A stretch of 64,000 bases of DNA from Novosphingobium guangzhouense (GCF_002896965.1 NZ_LYMM01000031.1:1-64000), one strand, 5' to 3'. Shown: positions 33,701 to 42,182, counted from the stretch's first letter. Numbers and translations are program-made. The notes: a model not told the origin generated them from the letters alone.

Positions 33701-36277
33701 ACCGGGGGGACCGACGTGGCGATCCGCAGCTTCGGCCAGACCACGCTGGCCAATTCCGGCACCATCGTGGCCGGACAAAGCGGCGTGGCCGTGCAGCTTG
33801 ACGACATGGACGACATCGTCATCCTGCAAAGCGGATCGTCGGTCACGGGCGTGATCGATACCGGGGGCGGCCTGGACTCGGTGCGCCTGAACGGTACGCA
33901 AGGCGGCACCCTTGCCCAGTTCGTCAACGCCGAAACGCTGGACGTCAACGCGGGTCTATGGACCACGGGGGACACCGCCAACAGCTTCCAGCGCGTGACC
34001 ATCGCATCGGGCGCGGAACTGCAGCTTGATCTGACCGCCGGCGGCCTAACCGGGATCCAGACGCCGGAGGCGACGGTCGAGGGCACCCTGACCCTTGATT
34101 ACGCGGACCTTACCGAAGCGGCGGAAGTTACGGAACTGGCGCTGGGCGGCGGCGGCATCGTGCGGCTGACGGGCGCGGGCGAAGTGCTGCTGGGCAACAG
34201 CGCATCCACCTTCACCGGCACCACGCAAGTGGAAAACGGCACGCTTTCGCTGGCGGGGGACCTTGGCGGCAATGTCGTCACCAGCGGTGCGGGCATATTC
34301 CGCATCACCGATGGATCGGCCTTCACCGGCAACCTTCTGAACGACGGCACCTTCATCTACGACCGGACGGACAGCTACACCATGACGGGCGACTTTTCGG
34401 GTGCGGGCCTGATGGTCAAGAACGGCGACGGCGTGCTGACTTTCGGCGGCCTTTACGACTTTGCCGGAACCACCACGATCAACGGCGGCCTTGTCAACTT
34501 CGTGGGGCAGCTGGGCCCGCAGACGGTGCTCGATCTGCAGCAGGGCACGGTAGACCTGTCGGCCCTGCCCGGTTCGGAACACACCATCGCCGGGCTTTCC
34601 GGGTCGGCCGACGGCACGCTGGAACTGGGGAGCACGCTGCTGAACATCGATCAGTCGGCCAACACCACGTTCGGCGGAACGATCACCGGCACCGGCGGGC
34701 TGAACAAGACCGGCGCGGGCGTTCTCGACCTTACCGGCACCAGCACGTACAGCGGCTTTACCCAGGTCAACGGCGGTACGCTGAGGGTCAACGGCGCGCT
34801 GACCAATTCGGCGGTTATCGTCAATGACGGCGGGCAACTGGGCGGCAACGGCATCATAGCCGGCCTTGTGGTGCAAGCCGGCGGCGTGGCCGCGCCGGGC
34901 AACTCGATCGGGCAGCTGACGGTCAACGGCGACGTGACGTTTGCGGCCGATTCCACTTATCTGGTCGAAGTCAACGCGGCCGGGGACGCGGACCGGATCG
35001 ACGCCACCGGCATTGCCACGCTTGATGGCGGCACGGTGCAGGTCGAGGCCGAAGCGGGCGACTATCGCGGCCGCACGACCTACACCATCCTTACCGCACA
35101 AGGCGGCGTCGACGGCACGTTCGACAGCGTCACCAGCAACTTTGCCTTCCTGACGCCGGGCCTGAGCTACGACGCCACCAGCGTCATGCTGACCCTGACC
35201 CGCAACGACATGGACTTCGCGGCGCTGGCCACCACGCCCAACGGTCGCGCGGTGGGCGCCGCGCTTCAGGCGCTGGGCGTGGACGATCCGCTGTTCGAAG
35301 AGGCGCTGTTCCTGTCCGAAGGCGAAGTGCAGCCCGCCTTCGCCTCGCTTTCGGGCGAAATCTATCCGGCCTTCGCGGCGGGCCTGATGGAAGATGCGCA
35401 GATGCTGCGCCGTTCGCTTCTGGGCCAGCCAGTGCGCGAAGATGCCGGGGCCTTTGGCTGGGCCACCCTGCTCGGCAGCTGGGGCAAGGCAGATGCCACG
35501 GCGGGCACCGCGAAGCTGTCCACCGATCAAAAGGGCGTGATGGGCGGTATCGGCTTTGCCGGTAACGGCCTGAACGCGGCGCTGGGCATCGGCCGCATTG
35601 CTGCCGATTACAGCGGCCTCGGCCATGCCGACGTCGATTCCACCGTGGTTGCCGGAACGCTGCGCTATGCCGCCAACGGGTTCAGCGGGGCGGTGGGCGT
35701 CAGCTATGCCTGGCACGATATCGACGTGACCCGCAGCGCCACGCTGGGCACGATCGCCAACAGCCTTGTCGGCAAGGCGGACGGCAGCACCCGGCAGGTC
35801 TTTGGCGAAATCGGTTACGGGCTGGAAACCGGCGGCTTCGCGCTGACCCCCTTCGCCGGGATCGCCTATGTCGAAACGCGGCGCGATGCGCTGACCGAGA
35901 CCGGCGGCGCTCTGGCCCTGTCGCTGACGCGCGACAAGCGCCATGCCACTTACGCCGATCTTGGCCTGCGTATAGCGGGCAAGCCGGGGGCGGGCAATGG
36001 CGCCGACGGGGCCGACAAGCTGGGCCTTGCGCCTTACGCCTCGGCCGCATGGCGCCGTGCCTGGGGAGATCGCGGGGCGGCGATGCAGGCCAGCATCGGC
36101 GGCACCGCGGGCGCCTTCGAGGTGGTCGGCCCGGTGATCTCACGCGATGCGGCGGATCTTGCCGCGGGCGTGGTCGCCTCGCTGGGCGCGCTGCGGCTGA
36201 GCGTGGGTTACGAAGGGCTCGTCTCTTCGGGCTGGACCAACCACAGCGGTCAGATGCGCTTCTCGATCGCGTTCTGA
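30704..36277 (+). CDS. Giant type V autotransporter with beta-helical passenger
   Basis: Outer-membrane autotransporter of 1,857 residues. The signal peptide has an RRRSALLLSSAVSLAA core and ends at QAQA near residue 35. The passenger (about 40-1,550) is built of 20-30-residue beta-helix units that recur as GDVTIT, GNVSIT, GDVSIT or GNVTVT followed by A/G-rich turns, and carries two autotransporter-associated repeats (TFTGTTQVENGTLSLAG and TYSGFTQVNGGTLRVNG) near residues 1,170 and 1,348. The C-terminal barrel (from about 1,583, GAFGWATLLGSWG) ends in Phe. Surface adhesion or interaction is likely; no protease triad or enzyme motif is seen. Its own AT-rich promoter region lies upstream. Confidence 0.93.
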   Translation: MSHQGSGRTSGLLRRRSALLLSSAVSLAAVSQAQAQSQSGAEATYVDTGPGDVTYVTNSVSGMPEVAFLSTPDGDISATIGTVTASGSSGGSDRVIEAHVADANTLSLSIDTMTVQTQTATGIYTTAGTGLTDINVGSLAMNGVRGIVASGQGDVAITVGTIDINPYSGTQEPIEAIAVGRETDLDGNTVALGGSLTVDAGTIRALGNQDAYAIHADVAGDATIVVGDVVSDGEGIDVAAKGNVDVTVRENLDGWNGAMSLTGDAVSVTIDDGATVASAGGALEVEDAGSISIVNNGSVIAYANNDETGQGAILATAQGDISIVSSLAISNADVVDEDDESATIQAISQVGDVTITAGQTITNGGSMYGIHGHSGLGDVTINAGTTLSYETEMTGNYTAEGILGTSDAGNVSITADVTQVQGYAASAIIGHARGPGSVTIVSDTASAVSGGTIFGVSEGGDVSITTTGDTTTLSDGAIIGRGGNVTVSTGAGTLTSAGEGLTQAVAIDATGDGVLDNAGTVRSAGSEATVEVNAGGTATITSLEAINLGTGPAILATGTQGVSITADTATVAASTGAGVSGSSSAGDVVLDIGSVTGSAAGSMVQGMANAGAVTITADDVLNTSVSPNSAGITATAGGGVNIVAGNVEAEGQAIRAVTATWDSQGNPVIPLNEGHVSIETTGAVTSRSWNAISINGNVASFDVTVGADSVVTGNGGSAVIAGGARLGDIDVTNNGLIVMQGAGESGIGVTATGAGNVTVTSNEIRVSSEAAISNVYTAGAISAVAHGGNVSVTSALATVSGPDRYGITASATGAGTVSIVSGTLSNDADDRAGIQALSEQGAITIDSTTLTTSGTDAYGIYASSNGAGDIAIISDTLTHTGSGNGISAFTDGTVRVISSALTVDGPDSWGIQAYGNEGAYVLTGDVASSGIGVIAQSQGVTDVHVDGAVVSANAEGMLLFGPNISVTVDEGASITGGFSGLVTAGQGNGSTAIVNAGTITGGTDVAIRSFGQTTLANSGTIVAGQSGVAVQLDDMDDIVILQSGSSVTGVIDTGGGLDSVRLNGTQGGTLAQFVNAETLDVNAGLWTTGDTANSFQRVTIASGAELQLDLTAGGLTGIQTPEATVEGTLTLDYADLTEAAEVTELALGGGGIVRLTGAGEVLLGNSASTFTGTTQVENGTLSLAGDLGGNVVTSGAGIFRITDGSAFTGNLLNDGTFIYDRTDSYTMTGDFSGAGLMVKNGDGVLTFGGLYDFAGTTTINGGLVNFVGQLGPQTVLDLQQGTVDLSALPGSEHTIAGLSGSADGTLELGSTLLNIDQSANTTFGGTITGTGGLNKTGAGVLDLTGTSTYSGFTQVNGGTLRVNGALTNSAVIVNDGGQLGGNGIIAGLVVQAGGVAAPGNSIGQLTVNGDVTFAADSTYLVEVNAAGDADRIDATGIATLDGGTVQVEAEAGDYRGRTTYTILTAQGGVDGTFDSVTSNFAFLTPGLSYDATSVMLTLTRNDMDFAALATTPNGRAVGAALQALGVDDPLFEEALFLSEGEVQPAFASLSGEIYPAFAAGLMEDAQMLRRSLLGQPVREDAGAFGWATLLGSWGKADATAGTAKLSTDQKGVMGGIGFAGNGLNAALGIGRIAADYSGLGHADVDSTVVAGTLRYAANGFSGAVGVSYAWHDIDVTRSATLGTIANSLVGKADGSTRQVFGEIGYGLETGGFALTPFAGIAYVETRRDALTETGGALALSLTRDKRHATYADLGLRIAGKPGAGNGADGADKLGLAPYASAAWRRAWGDRGAAMQASIGGTAGAFEVVGPVISRDAADLAAGVVASLGALRLSVGYEGLVSSGWTNHSGQMRFSIAF

Positions 36278-36308
36278 CCGCTCAAGAAGCAGGGTACGGG
36301 CAGAGTGC

Positions 36309-36346
36309 GTGCGGGGGAGCGCGGGGAATACCGCTCTCTCCCGCAC
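36309..36346. terminator. Hairpin after the autotransporter gene
   Basis: GTGCGGGGGAGCG (36309-36321) pairs with CGCTCTCTCCCGCAC (36332-36346) with two bulged bases. It lies 31 bp after the autotransporter stop. No T run follows, so it is a weak or Rho-assisted terminator at best. Confidence 0.5.
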
Positions 36347-36356
36347 GGCTCGGCCC

Positions 36357-36383
36357 TTGCCATTGTACGGTCGGGAATGGCAA
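36357..36383. promoter_or_regulatory. Inverted repeat upstream of the HEPN/MNT pair
   Basis: TTGCCATT (36357-36364) and AATGGCAA (36376-36383) are perfect inverted copies with an 11-base spacer, 10 bp before the HEPN start. It may be an autoregulatory site for the pair or part of a terminator; this is not decided. Confidence 0.4.
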
Positions 36384-36393
36384 TGACGGGGCG

Positions 36394-36804
36394 ATGTCGC
36401 TGGATTTCTCTCCCCTCGCCCGTGCCGTGTCCCGCCTTGACTAAGGGCTGGCGCGCTATCTTGGCGACGTTTCGGACACGCAGATCCGCGATGGGCTGAT
36501 CCAGCGGTTCGAATTCACTTATGACCTGTCGCACAAGATGCTGCGCCGCGCGCTTGAGGAAAACGCCGCGAACCCCGAAGAGGTCGACCGGATGAGCTTC
36601 CCCACGCTGGTCCGCACGGGGATCGAACAGGGCCTTGTCGGCGGCGGTGCGGGGAACGACTGGCCCGCGTGGCGCACCTTCCGCGAAATGCGCAACATCA
36701 CCTCGCACACCTATGACGAAGCCAAGGCGCTGCAGGTGGCAGAAGCGATCCCCGGCTTTCTGGCCGCCGCGCGCGATCTGCTGGGCCGACTTGAGCGGGG
36801 ATGA
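36394..36804 (+). pseudogene. HEPN-domain protein (HI0074-like) with in-frame stop
   Basis: The frame reads MSLDFSPLARAVSRLD, then TAA at 36442-36444, then continues without shift as GLARYLGDVSDTQIRDG and on through the whole domain to 36804. The product, if read through, would be a 136-codon HEPN protein of the nucleotidyltransferase substrate-binding group, with the RNase-type motif RNITSH near codon 108. One substitution (for example GAA or GAG to TAA) explains the break. The first in-frame ATG after the stop is at 36538 and would lose the first helices. The downstream MNT gene overlaps it (ATGA). Confidence 0.82.
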
Positions 36805-37109
36805 ACGGCCCGCTTCACCTGACGGACGCCGAACGGGCCGAAGTGCTGCGCATTCTGGCCGCGCATCTGCCGCCGGGCACGTCGGCAAGGATCTTCGGCA
36901 GCCGCGCGGGCGGTGTGCCCAAGCCGTGGTCGGATCTTGACCTTGCGCTTGACGGGCCGCAGCCGCTTTCGCTGGCCGCGATGGCCGAACTGGCCGAGGC
37001 GTTCGATGAAAGCGCCCTGCCCTTCAAGGTCGATCTGGTCGATCGCCGCACCGTCAGCGACGCATTCGGCGCGATCATCGATGCAGGCGCGGTGCCGCTG
37101 GCGGGATAG
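36801..37109 (+). CDS. MNT-type nucleotidyltransferase (HEPN partner)
   Basis: A 102-residue minimal nucleotidyltransferase. It has the family motif GSRAGGVPKPWSDLDLAL (residues 33-50), i.e. G-S then D-x-D for metal binding. In MNT/HEPN toxin-antitoxin pairs the MNT protein AMPylates or otherwise neutralises the HEPN ribonuclease. Here the antitoxin gene is intact while the toxin gene carries a nonsense codon, so the pair may be decaying or tolerated as inactive. Translation is coupled by the ATGA overlap. Confidence 0.87.
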   Translation: MNGPLHLTDAERAEVLRILAAHLPPGTSARIFGSRAGGVPKPWSDLDLALDGPQPLSLAAMAELAEAFDESALPFKVDLVDRRTVSDAFGAIIDAGAVPLAG

Positions 37110-37270
37110 GGGCCGCGCTGTCTTGCAACCGTCGCATTGGGCGGGCATTGCGGGGGGCATGAGCACGGGTCGCCGCGCGTAAGGCTCGCATCTGCGCATA
37201 TCCGTTGGAAATGCGTGGGGCTTGCGTGTCTGGAGCCCCCGTCCGACGACCGGCAGGAGACTGTTTCCCG

Positions 37271-38914
37271 ATGTTGCGCAAGGTGGCCCGTTGCTGGGCC
37301 TTGCTATGTTTCGCGCTGATCGCGCCGCTGGCCCCGATCCAGCTTCAGGCGCAGATACTGCCCACCCCCGCCGCCGAGGAATCGAAGGGCGCCGAAACCG
37401 AGGCCCCTGCCGCGCCGCCGGTCGATCCGTTCGGGCGTGAAACCCCGCGCGATGCGGTGTCCGGCCTGCTGTCCGCACTGGCGGAGCGCGATTACCCGCT
37501 GGCCGCCAACTACTTCGACGCGCGCTCCAACGGAGAGCAGCTGGCGAAGGAAATGCAGGCGGTGCTGGACGCGGGCGGCACGCTGCTGCCGTTCGGGGCG
37601 CTGTCCGATGATGCGGCGGGCGTGCTCGACGATGGATTGAAGCCCGATCAGGAGCGCGTGGGCGACCTTGGCGATGCGGACAAGACGCCGATCCTGCTGA
37701 CCCACGGCACCAACCGTTCCGGCGCCAAGGTCTGGCGCATCGCGCGCGAGACGAGCGCGGCCGCGCACACGATGCAGCCCAAAACGAAGCAGGCCGAAGA
37801 CGAAGGACCGGAAATCGCGGGCGCATCGCTGGAAGACTGGCTGCGTTTGCTGGGCATCGCCGCGCTGGTGTTCCTGGGATTCCAGCTGGTCAATGCCGGC
37901 ATTCTCTTCGCGATGCGGCGGGTCATCGCGGACCGGGACAACAGCGGCGTCTACCGGCTGACGCAGGCGGCGATGCCGCCGCTCAGCCTGTTCTTCGCCT
38001 CTGTCGTCTTCACCATCTGGGCCGGTTCGATGCCGGTATCCATCGTCGCGCGGCAATTGCTGCTGCGCTATGTCGGGGTCTTTGCCTGGGTGGCGCTGGC
38101 CTGGTTCCTGTTCCGCATGGTGGATTCGGTGGCCGGTCTGCTGATCAGCCGCATGGTCGGGCAGGAGCGGCGGCAGGCCGTTTCCGTCGTGACCCTGATG
38201 CGCCGCGCGGCCAAGATCCTGCTGCTGTTCATCGCCGTGGTCGCGGTGCTCGATACCTTCGGGATCGACGTGACGACGGGCGTGGCCGCGCTGGGCATCG
38301 GCGGCATCGCGCTGGCGCTGGGCGCGCAGAAGACGGTCGAGAACCTTGTCGGCTCGGTCACCCTGATCGCCGACAAGCCGGTGCAGGTGGGCGATTTCTG
38401 CAAAGTCGGCGACGTGACCGGCACGATCGAGGATATCGGCATCCGGTCCACCCGCATCCGCACGCTGGAACGCACCGTCGTCACCATTCCCAACGGCGAT
38501 TTCTCATCCCGCCAGATCGAGAACTACGCCCAGCGCGACCGCTTCCTGTTCAATCCGCTGATCGGGGTGGAATACGGCATCGGCTCTGCCAAGCTGCTGG
38601 AAGCGGTGGAACTGATCGAGGGCGTGCTGGAACGGCACGATCGCATCATCAAGCCCGGCGCCCGCGCGCGGTTCAAGAATTTTGCCGCCAGTTCGCTGGA
38701 TATCGAAGTTTTCGCCTATATCGAGGCGGCGGATATCGATGAAAGTCTGGTGATCCGGCAGGATCTGCTGCTGCTGATCTTCGCCGCGCTGGAACAGGCC
38801 GAAGTGGGCATCGCCTATCCCACCAGTACCGTCCATCTTACCCCGCACAAGGCGCCGGTGGAACGCCCTGCCTCGATCGTGGTGGACGATGAGGACAGCC
38901 CATCGCCGGGGTGA
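37271..38914 (+). CDS. MscS-family mechanosensitive channel
   Basis: Inner-membrane channel of 547 residues. It begins with a signal peptide (CWALLCFALIAPLAPIQLQA), has a 160-residue periplasmic N-terminal domain, then four hydrophobic segments, the last being the pore helix with GVAALGIGGIALALGAQKTVENLVGS. The MscS beta domain follows (DKPVQVGDFCKVGDVTGTIEDIGIRSTRIRTLERTVVTIPNG, in pieces), and an alpha/beta tail. AGGAG lies 11 bases upstream of ATG 37271. Such channels release solutes on hypo-osmotic shock. The long periplasmic domain is larger than in minimal MscS. Confidence 0.92.
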   Translation: MLRKVARCWALLCFALIAPLAPIQLQAQILPTPAAEESKGAETEAPAAPPVDPFGRETPRDAVSGLLSALAERDYPLAANYFDARSNGEQLAKEMQAVLDAGGTLLPFGALSDDAAGVLDDGLKPDQERVGDLGDADKTPILLTHGTNRSGAKVWRIARETSAAAHTMQPKTKQAEDEGPEIAGASLEDWLRLLGIAALVFLGFQLVNAGILFAMRRVIADRDNSGVYRLTQAAMPPLSLFFASVVFTIWAGSMPVSIVARQLLLRYVGVFAWVALAWFLFRMVDSVAGLLISRMVGQERRQAVSVVTLMRRAAKILLLFIAVVAVLDTFGIDVTTGVAALGIGGIALALGAQKTVENLVGSVTLIADKPVQVGDFCKVGDVTGTIEDIGIRSTRIRTLERTVVTIPNGDFSSRQIENYAQRDRFLFNPLIGVEYGIGSAKLLEAVELIEGVLERHDRIIKPGARARFKNFAASSLDIEVFAYIEAADIDESLVIRQDLLLLIFAALEQAEVGIAYPTSTVHLTPHKAPVERPASIVVDDEDSPSPG

Positions 38915-39124
38915 TCGGGATTAAAATGTGACAAGGCGGACCGAGGATTTATCAACGGCTTATTGCCTTTTGCCGGCTTTTAAGATCGATTGCATCGTAT
39001 AGTGTCCGTCCCGCAGGTCGATTGGTGAATAATCCATTCACGATCAGCCTGCGGGGGTCGACCTTACTTCTCGGGTCAGGGGCAGCGGGCCGAAGCAATT
39101 CGGGCCGGTACTTTGAGAGCGCGG
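38915..39124. other. Non-coding gap after the MscS gene
   Basis: No gene is seen. The stretch holds an AT-rich segment (38947-39003) and a palindrome-like CCCGCAGG...CCTGCGGG pair (39010-39017 and 39048-39055, written on the plus strand as CCCGCAGG and CCTGCGGG), which could form a hairpin with a 30-base loop. Confidence 0.4.
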
Positions 39125-39466
39125 ATGGCGGATAATTCAGGTTGGGGCCTGGGCGCTGCAGGTGATGCAGGCGCGCGGACCTCGGGGGCGCAACAGGAAT
39201 ACTGGTTTTCGCTTAGGCTGCGGGTCGATGCACCCGCGCAGCTGTGGCAGGCGGCCGCCTTGCGCTGCCTCAGCCAGTCGGACTTGTCTCAGGACGAAGT
39301 CGAAGACCTGATCGGCCCGATCGAGGACCCCTCCATCGCCGACTGCCTGATGATGCTTGCCCTGCCCGAACGTATCCCCGGCTGCACCCGCCTGGACACC
39401 ACCCTGCAACCCGTCGCAGCGGGCGAACCCGCCCCGATGCAGGAATGCCGCGACGCGGTGGAGTAA
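39125..39466 (+). CDS. Hypothetical protein
   Basis: A 113-residue protein without recognised motif. The middle (YWFSLRLRVDAPAQLWQAAALRCLSQ, residues 24-49 in pieces, then SDLSQDEVEDLIGPIEDPSIADCLMMLALP) is amphipathic and acidic, as in a small soluble helical protein. Codon use fits the neighbours. ATG 39113 is an alternative start. Function is unknown. Confidence 0.55.
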   Translation: MADNSGWGLGAAGDAGARTSGAQQEYWFSLRLRVDAPAQLWQAAALRCLSQSDLSQDEVEDLIGPIEDPSIADCLMMLALPERIPGCTRLDTTLQPVAAGEPAPMQECRDAVE

Positions 39467-39538
39467 GCGCGCGGTCCGAGCAGATGGGAAGGTCTGATTT
39501 GGGTGGATTGCGGTCAGACTGCTTGATAATCTCCAACG

Positions 39539-39826
39539 ATGGATTTCTCGGTCATCTTGGTGTTGCCCATCGCAGCGCTCATTGCGTTTATTACCTGCAT
39601 TGTAGCGGCGGTCGCATCACATTCGAGACCACGCCTGATCTGGCCCTGTGCTCTGTCGGTACTGTTGACCGCTCCCATTTTTGTAGCCTTTCCCTCGGAT
39701 GCGCTCTTCGGCGTCTGGGCTATGACGCTTTTTGGTCTCTCGATTTGGGCAGCGATGGGAACGGTGATCGGAGCGCTTTTTGCTAAGCTGGCCGTCGCTG
39801 TGACCCGTCTTTTTAGGACCAGTTGA
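39539..39826 (+). CDS. Small integral membrane protein, hypothetical
   Basis: A 95-residue frame with about three hydrophobic segments (VILVLPIAALIAFITCIVAAV; LIWPCALSVLLTAPIFVAF; LFGLSIWAAMGTVIGALF). The DNA here is less GC-rich than the neighbourhood, and codon use is less biased, so it may be recently acquired or under weak selection. It ends 41 bp before the convergent end of flgD. No family is recognised. Confidence 0.55.
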   Translation: MDFSVILVLPIAALIAFITCIVAAVASHSRPRLIWPCALSVLLTAPIFVAFPSDALFGVWAMTLFGLSIWAAMGTVIGALFAKLAVAVTRLFRTS

Positions 39827-39866
39827 ACGTCCAGCTTGGGGCGTCTCCAGAAAGTCCGCTTCTCCC

Positions 39867-40544
39867 TCAATCCTCGGCCACTGACGGCGAGGTCAGCGCC
39901 ACCAGCCCCGTGGCCGAGAGGCGGATGCCGTTGACGCCGAGCATGATGCTGGTGCCGTCGGTCACCACGTCATCCACCACGCCCACCGAATTGATCGTGG
40001 TGTCGAGGCTGGACCCGTCCGCTGCCACTGCGCTGATCGACAGGGTGTAGGCGCCCGCGGCGGCCTTGGTGCCGTCGGTCTGGGTGCCGTCCCATTCGTA
40101 GGTGCCCTGCGCTTCGCTGGGGTCGAGGGTGACGGTGGCAACGGTGCCGCCCAGCGCGTCCTTGATCGTGGCGGTGACGGTGGCGGGGGTGCCGTCCACG
40201 TAATAGGTCCACTTGGCGGGGCTGTCGCTAAGGCCGGCCACGGGGCTGTCGAAGCGCGCCTCGCGTCCGATGTAGCTGGATGCCTGCGCCATCTGCTGCG
40301 ACAGGAGCTGGCTGAGGATATCGTCCAGCTTGCCGGTCTGCTGGATTGACTGTTCCACCTGCGAATACTGCACCAGCTGCTGCGTGTATTCCGACGTATC
40401 CATCGGATCGAGCGGGTCCTGATTGGTCATCTGCGTGGTCAGCAGTTTCAGGAACAGGTTGTAGTCGCTCAGCAGGCTGGTCGACGCGGCGGCCGTGGTG
40501 CCGGAGGTGGCGGAGGTGGAGGCAGTATCGGTAACGGTTGCCAT
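39867..40544 (-). CDS. flgD: Flagellar hook assembly protein FlgD
   Basis: Scaffold that caps the growing flagellar hook. The 225-residue product has the typical N-terminal segment (FLKLLTTQMTNQDPLDPMDTSEYTQQLVQYSQVEQ, residues 31-65 in pieces) and the C-terminal FlgD Ig/Tudor-like part with YEWDGTQTDGTKAAAGAYTLSISA. It lies 12 bp after fliK on the same strand. Length is normal for alphaproteobacteria. Confidence 0.94.
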   Translation of the reverse strand: MATVTDTASTSATSGTTAAASTSLLSDYNLFLKLLTTQMTNQDPLDPMDTSEYTQQLVQYSQVEQSIQQTGKLDDILSQLLSQQMAQASSYIGREARFDSPVAGLSDSPAKWTYYVDGTPATVTATIKDALGGTVATVTLDPSEAQGTYEWDGTQTDGTKAAAGAYTLSISAVAADGSSLDTTINSVGVVDDVVTDGTSIMLGVNGIRLSATGLVALTSPSVAED

Positions 40545-40556
40545 TTTCGTGCTGCC

Positions 40557-42182
40557 TTATGCCATGAGATCAAGGTTGCCGCTGCCGCGCAGCGAGCGGA
40601 GGATAGGGGCGGCGTCTTCCGGGGTGCCGGTGAAATCGGCGCCTTGCGCGCGGGCGGCGGGACGGTGCTGGCCTCCACCGTTTCCGCCCGAGCCGCCGTT
40701 GCCGAAGCTGCCGCCCGAACTGTCGAACCGCAGCGATTGCGCATCGGCCCGCACGCCCGCATCGCTGAGCGCGCGGTCGAGATGGACGCTTTCGCGCCGC
40801 AGCATGTCAAGCGCGGCGGGCTGGTCTGCCGAGACGACGGCGCGCAGGGTGCCGTGATCGTCGAAGCCCATGCGCACGTCGATCCGTCCCATCTCGCGCG
40901 GGTCGAGCCGGATCAGCAGCGCATCGCGCAGGCCGTCCGGCCCGCTGTCCAGCGCCCGCGCGATCGCCACGCCCACATCATTGCCGAAGTGGCCCGCGCG
41001 CATGGAGACGCTCGCCTCTGCCGCAGCCGGGGGCGATGATGGCGCAGCGGTATCATAAGGCAGCGCGCCGGGATGCGTGGATGCGTGGACCGGCGCGCGC
41101 GCGGCGGCAGCGTCCAGCGTCTGGCTGAACAGCGAGGCCGCAACGCGCGCCTCGGGGGCATGGGCGGTGCTGTCCTTGGCACTGTCATCGGCGTGCGCGC
41201 TTGCAGTTTGTGCGGACGTGCCGGTCATGGCAGGCGCAGCGGCCAGGGCGGCGCGATCCTGCGGCGCGGCTTCGGCGGGTGCCATAGATGTGGGGGCCAT
41301 TGATGCGGGGGTCATTGATGCGAGGACTGGCGCGCTTACCGGCGCAGCGATCACCGCCAGAGCAGAAGCGGTTGCCGGAGCGCTGGCGGGCTCGGCGCGC
41401 TCGCTGGCGGCGGTCCTGTCTTTCGCGGGCCGCGCAGGGGCCGGGGTTCCGATCGTCGCCTCGGGCTGGGCCATCGGGCTTTGCACGGCGGCGGATGGCA
41501 TGAGCGAAACCGCAACCGCTGCCGAAGCGGGCGCCGTCACCTGCTGCGGGGGCGCAGAGGTGGGGTCCGGGGCCGTGGAGGCGGAAGGGTTTTCGGCACG
41601 CGCCGGCTTCTGTCCGGCCCTGGGTTCCGCCTTTGATTCTGGCGCAGGTGCCACCTCAGGCGCGAGCGCTTCGATCGCCGGTGGCGACGCGTCTGTCGGC
41701 TTTATCGGTAGTGTGCTGGCGGGCGCGACTTTGGCATCAGGCGCGGCGGGCATTTCCGGCGCGGTGATTTGAACTTGCGCTTCCTCAACCGGGATGGCGG
41801 CTTGAGGCGCAGCGGCGGCATCGGGCGCTGCGGTCAGGGCCGGGGTCAGGGCCGGGGCCGGTGTCAGGGCCGGTGTCAGGGCAGGCGCTTCGCTTGGTGC
41901 GGCGGTCGGGACGGGGGCGGGCGGCGTAGGCAGCGCGGGGGCAAGGCCGGTCGCGTCGATGGCGATCGGCAGTGCGCTGCGGTCGGAAGGCATGCTTGTG
42001 CCTGTCGCCGCCGGATGCGGGGCCGGTTGCGCTAACGGTTGCGGGCCGATACCCGTCTGCGCCTGGGCGAGAGCGGCAAGGAACGCCCCGCCATCGCCCT
42101 CTTGAACACCCGGCAGGGCGGCAGGCGCGGTCGCGCCCGGCGCGGCGATGGTCGGGGAAAAGGGCATGACGGGCGCGGGCAT
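40557..42182 (-). CDS. fliK: Flagellar hook-length control protein FliK
   Basis: Molecular ruler and export switch of the flagellar type III system. ATG 42182 gives 541 residues; an in-frame TTG at 42227 is less likely. The first 390 residues are Ala/Pro-rich and of low complexity, as expected for a secreted ruler. The conserved C-terminal switch domain has LIRLDPREMGRIDVRMGFDDHGTLRAVV (in two parts) and ALDMLRRESVHLDRALSDAG near residues 430-480. It precedes flgD closely. A short tandem-repeat tract (41831-41886) encodes part of the linker. Confidence 0.88.
   Translation of the reverse strand: MPAPVMPFSPTIAAPGATAPAALPGVQEGDGGAFLAALAQAQTGIGPQPLAQPAPHPAATGTSMPSDRSALPIAIDATGLAPALPTPPAPVPTAAPSEAPALTPALTPAPALTPALTAAPDAAAAPQAAIPVEEAQVQITAPEMPAAPDAKVAPASTLPIKPTDASPPAIEALAPEVAPAPESKAEPRAGQKPARAENPSASTAPDPTSAPPQQVTAPASAAVAVSLMPSAAVQSPMAQPEATIGTPAPARPAKDRTAASERAEPASAPATASALAVIAAPVSAPVLASMTPASMAPTSMAPAEAAPQDRAALAAAPAMTGTSAQTASAHADDSAKDSTAHAPEARVAASLFSQTLDAAAARAPVHASTHPGALPYDTAAPSSPPAAAEASVSMRAGHFGNDVGVAIARALDSGPDGLRDALLIRLDPREMGRIDVRMGFDDHGTLRAVVSADQPAALDMLRRESVHLDRALSDAGVRADAQSLRFDSSGGSFGNGGSGGNGGGQHRPAARAQGADFTGTPEDAAPILRSLRGSGNLDLMA
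41831..41886. repeat. Short tandem repeats in fliK
   Basis: GTCAGGGCCGG-like units recur at 12-18 base steps and encode the low-complexity APALTPALT run of FliK. Unit-number changes would stay in frame and alter ruler length. Confidence 0.6.

Noticed and set aside
30965..33901. Very long open frame on the minus strand opposite the autotransporter gene
   Set aside because: It has no start context, no family motif and a His/Arg/Asp-rich composition typical of the antisense of a GC-rich repetitive gene.
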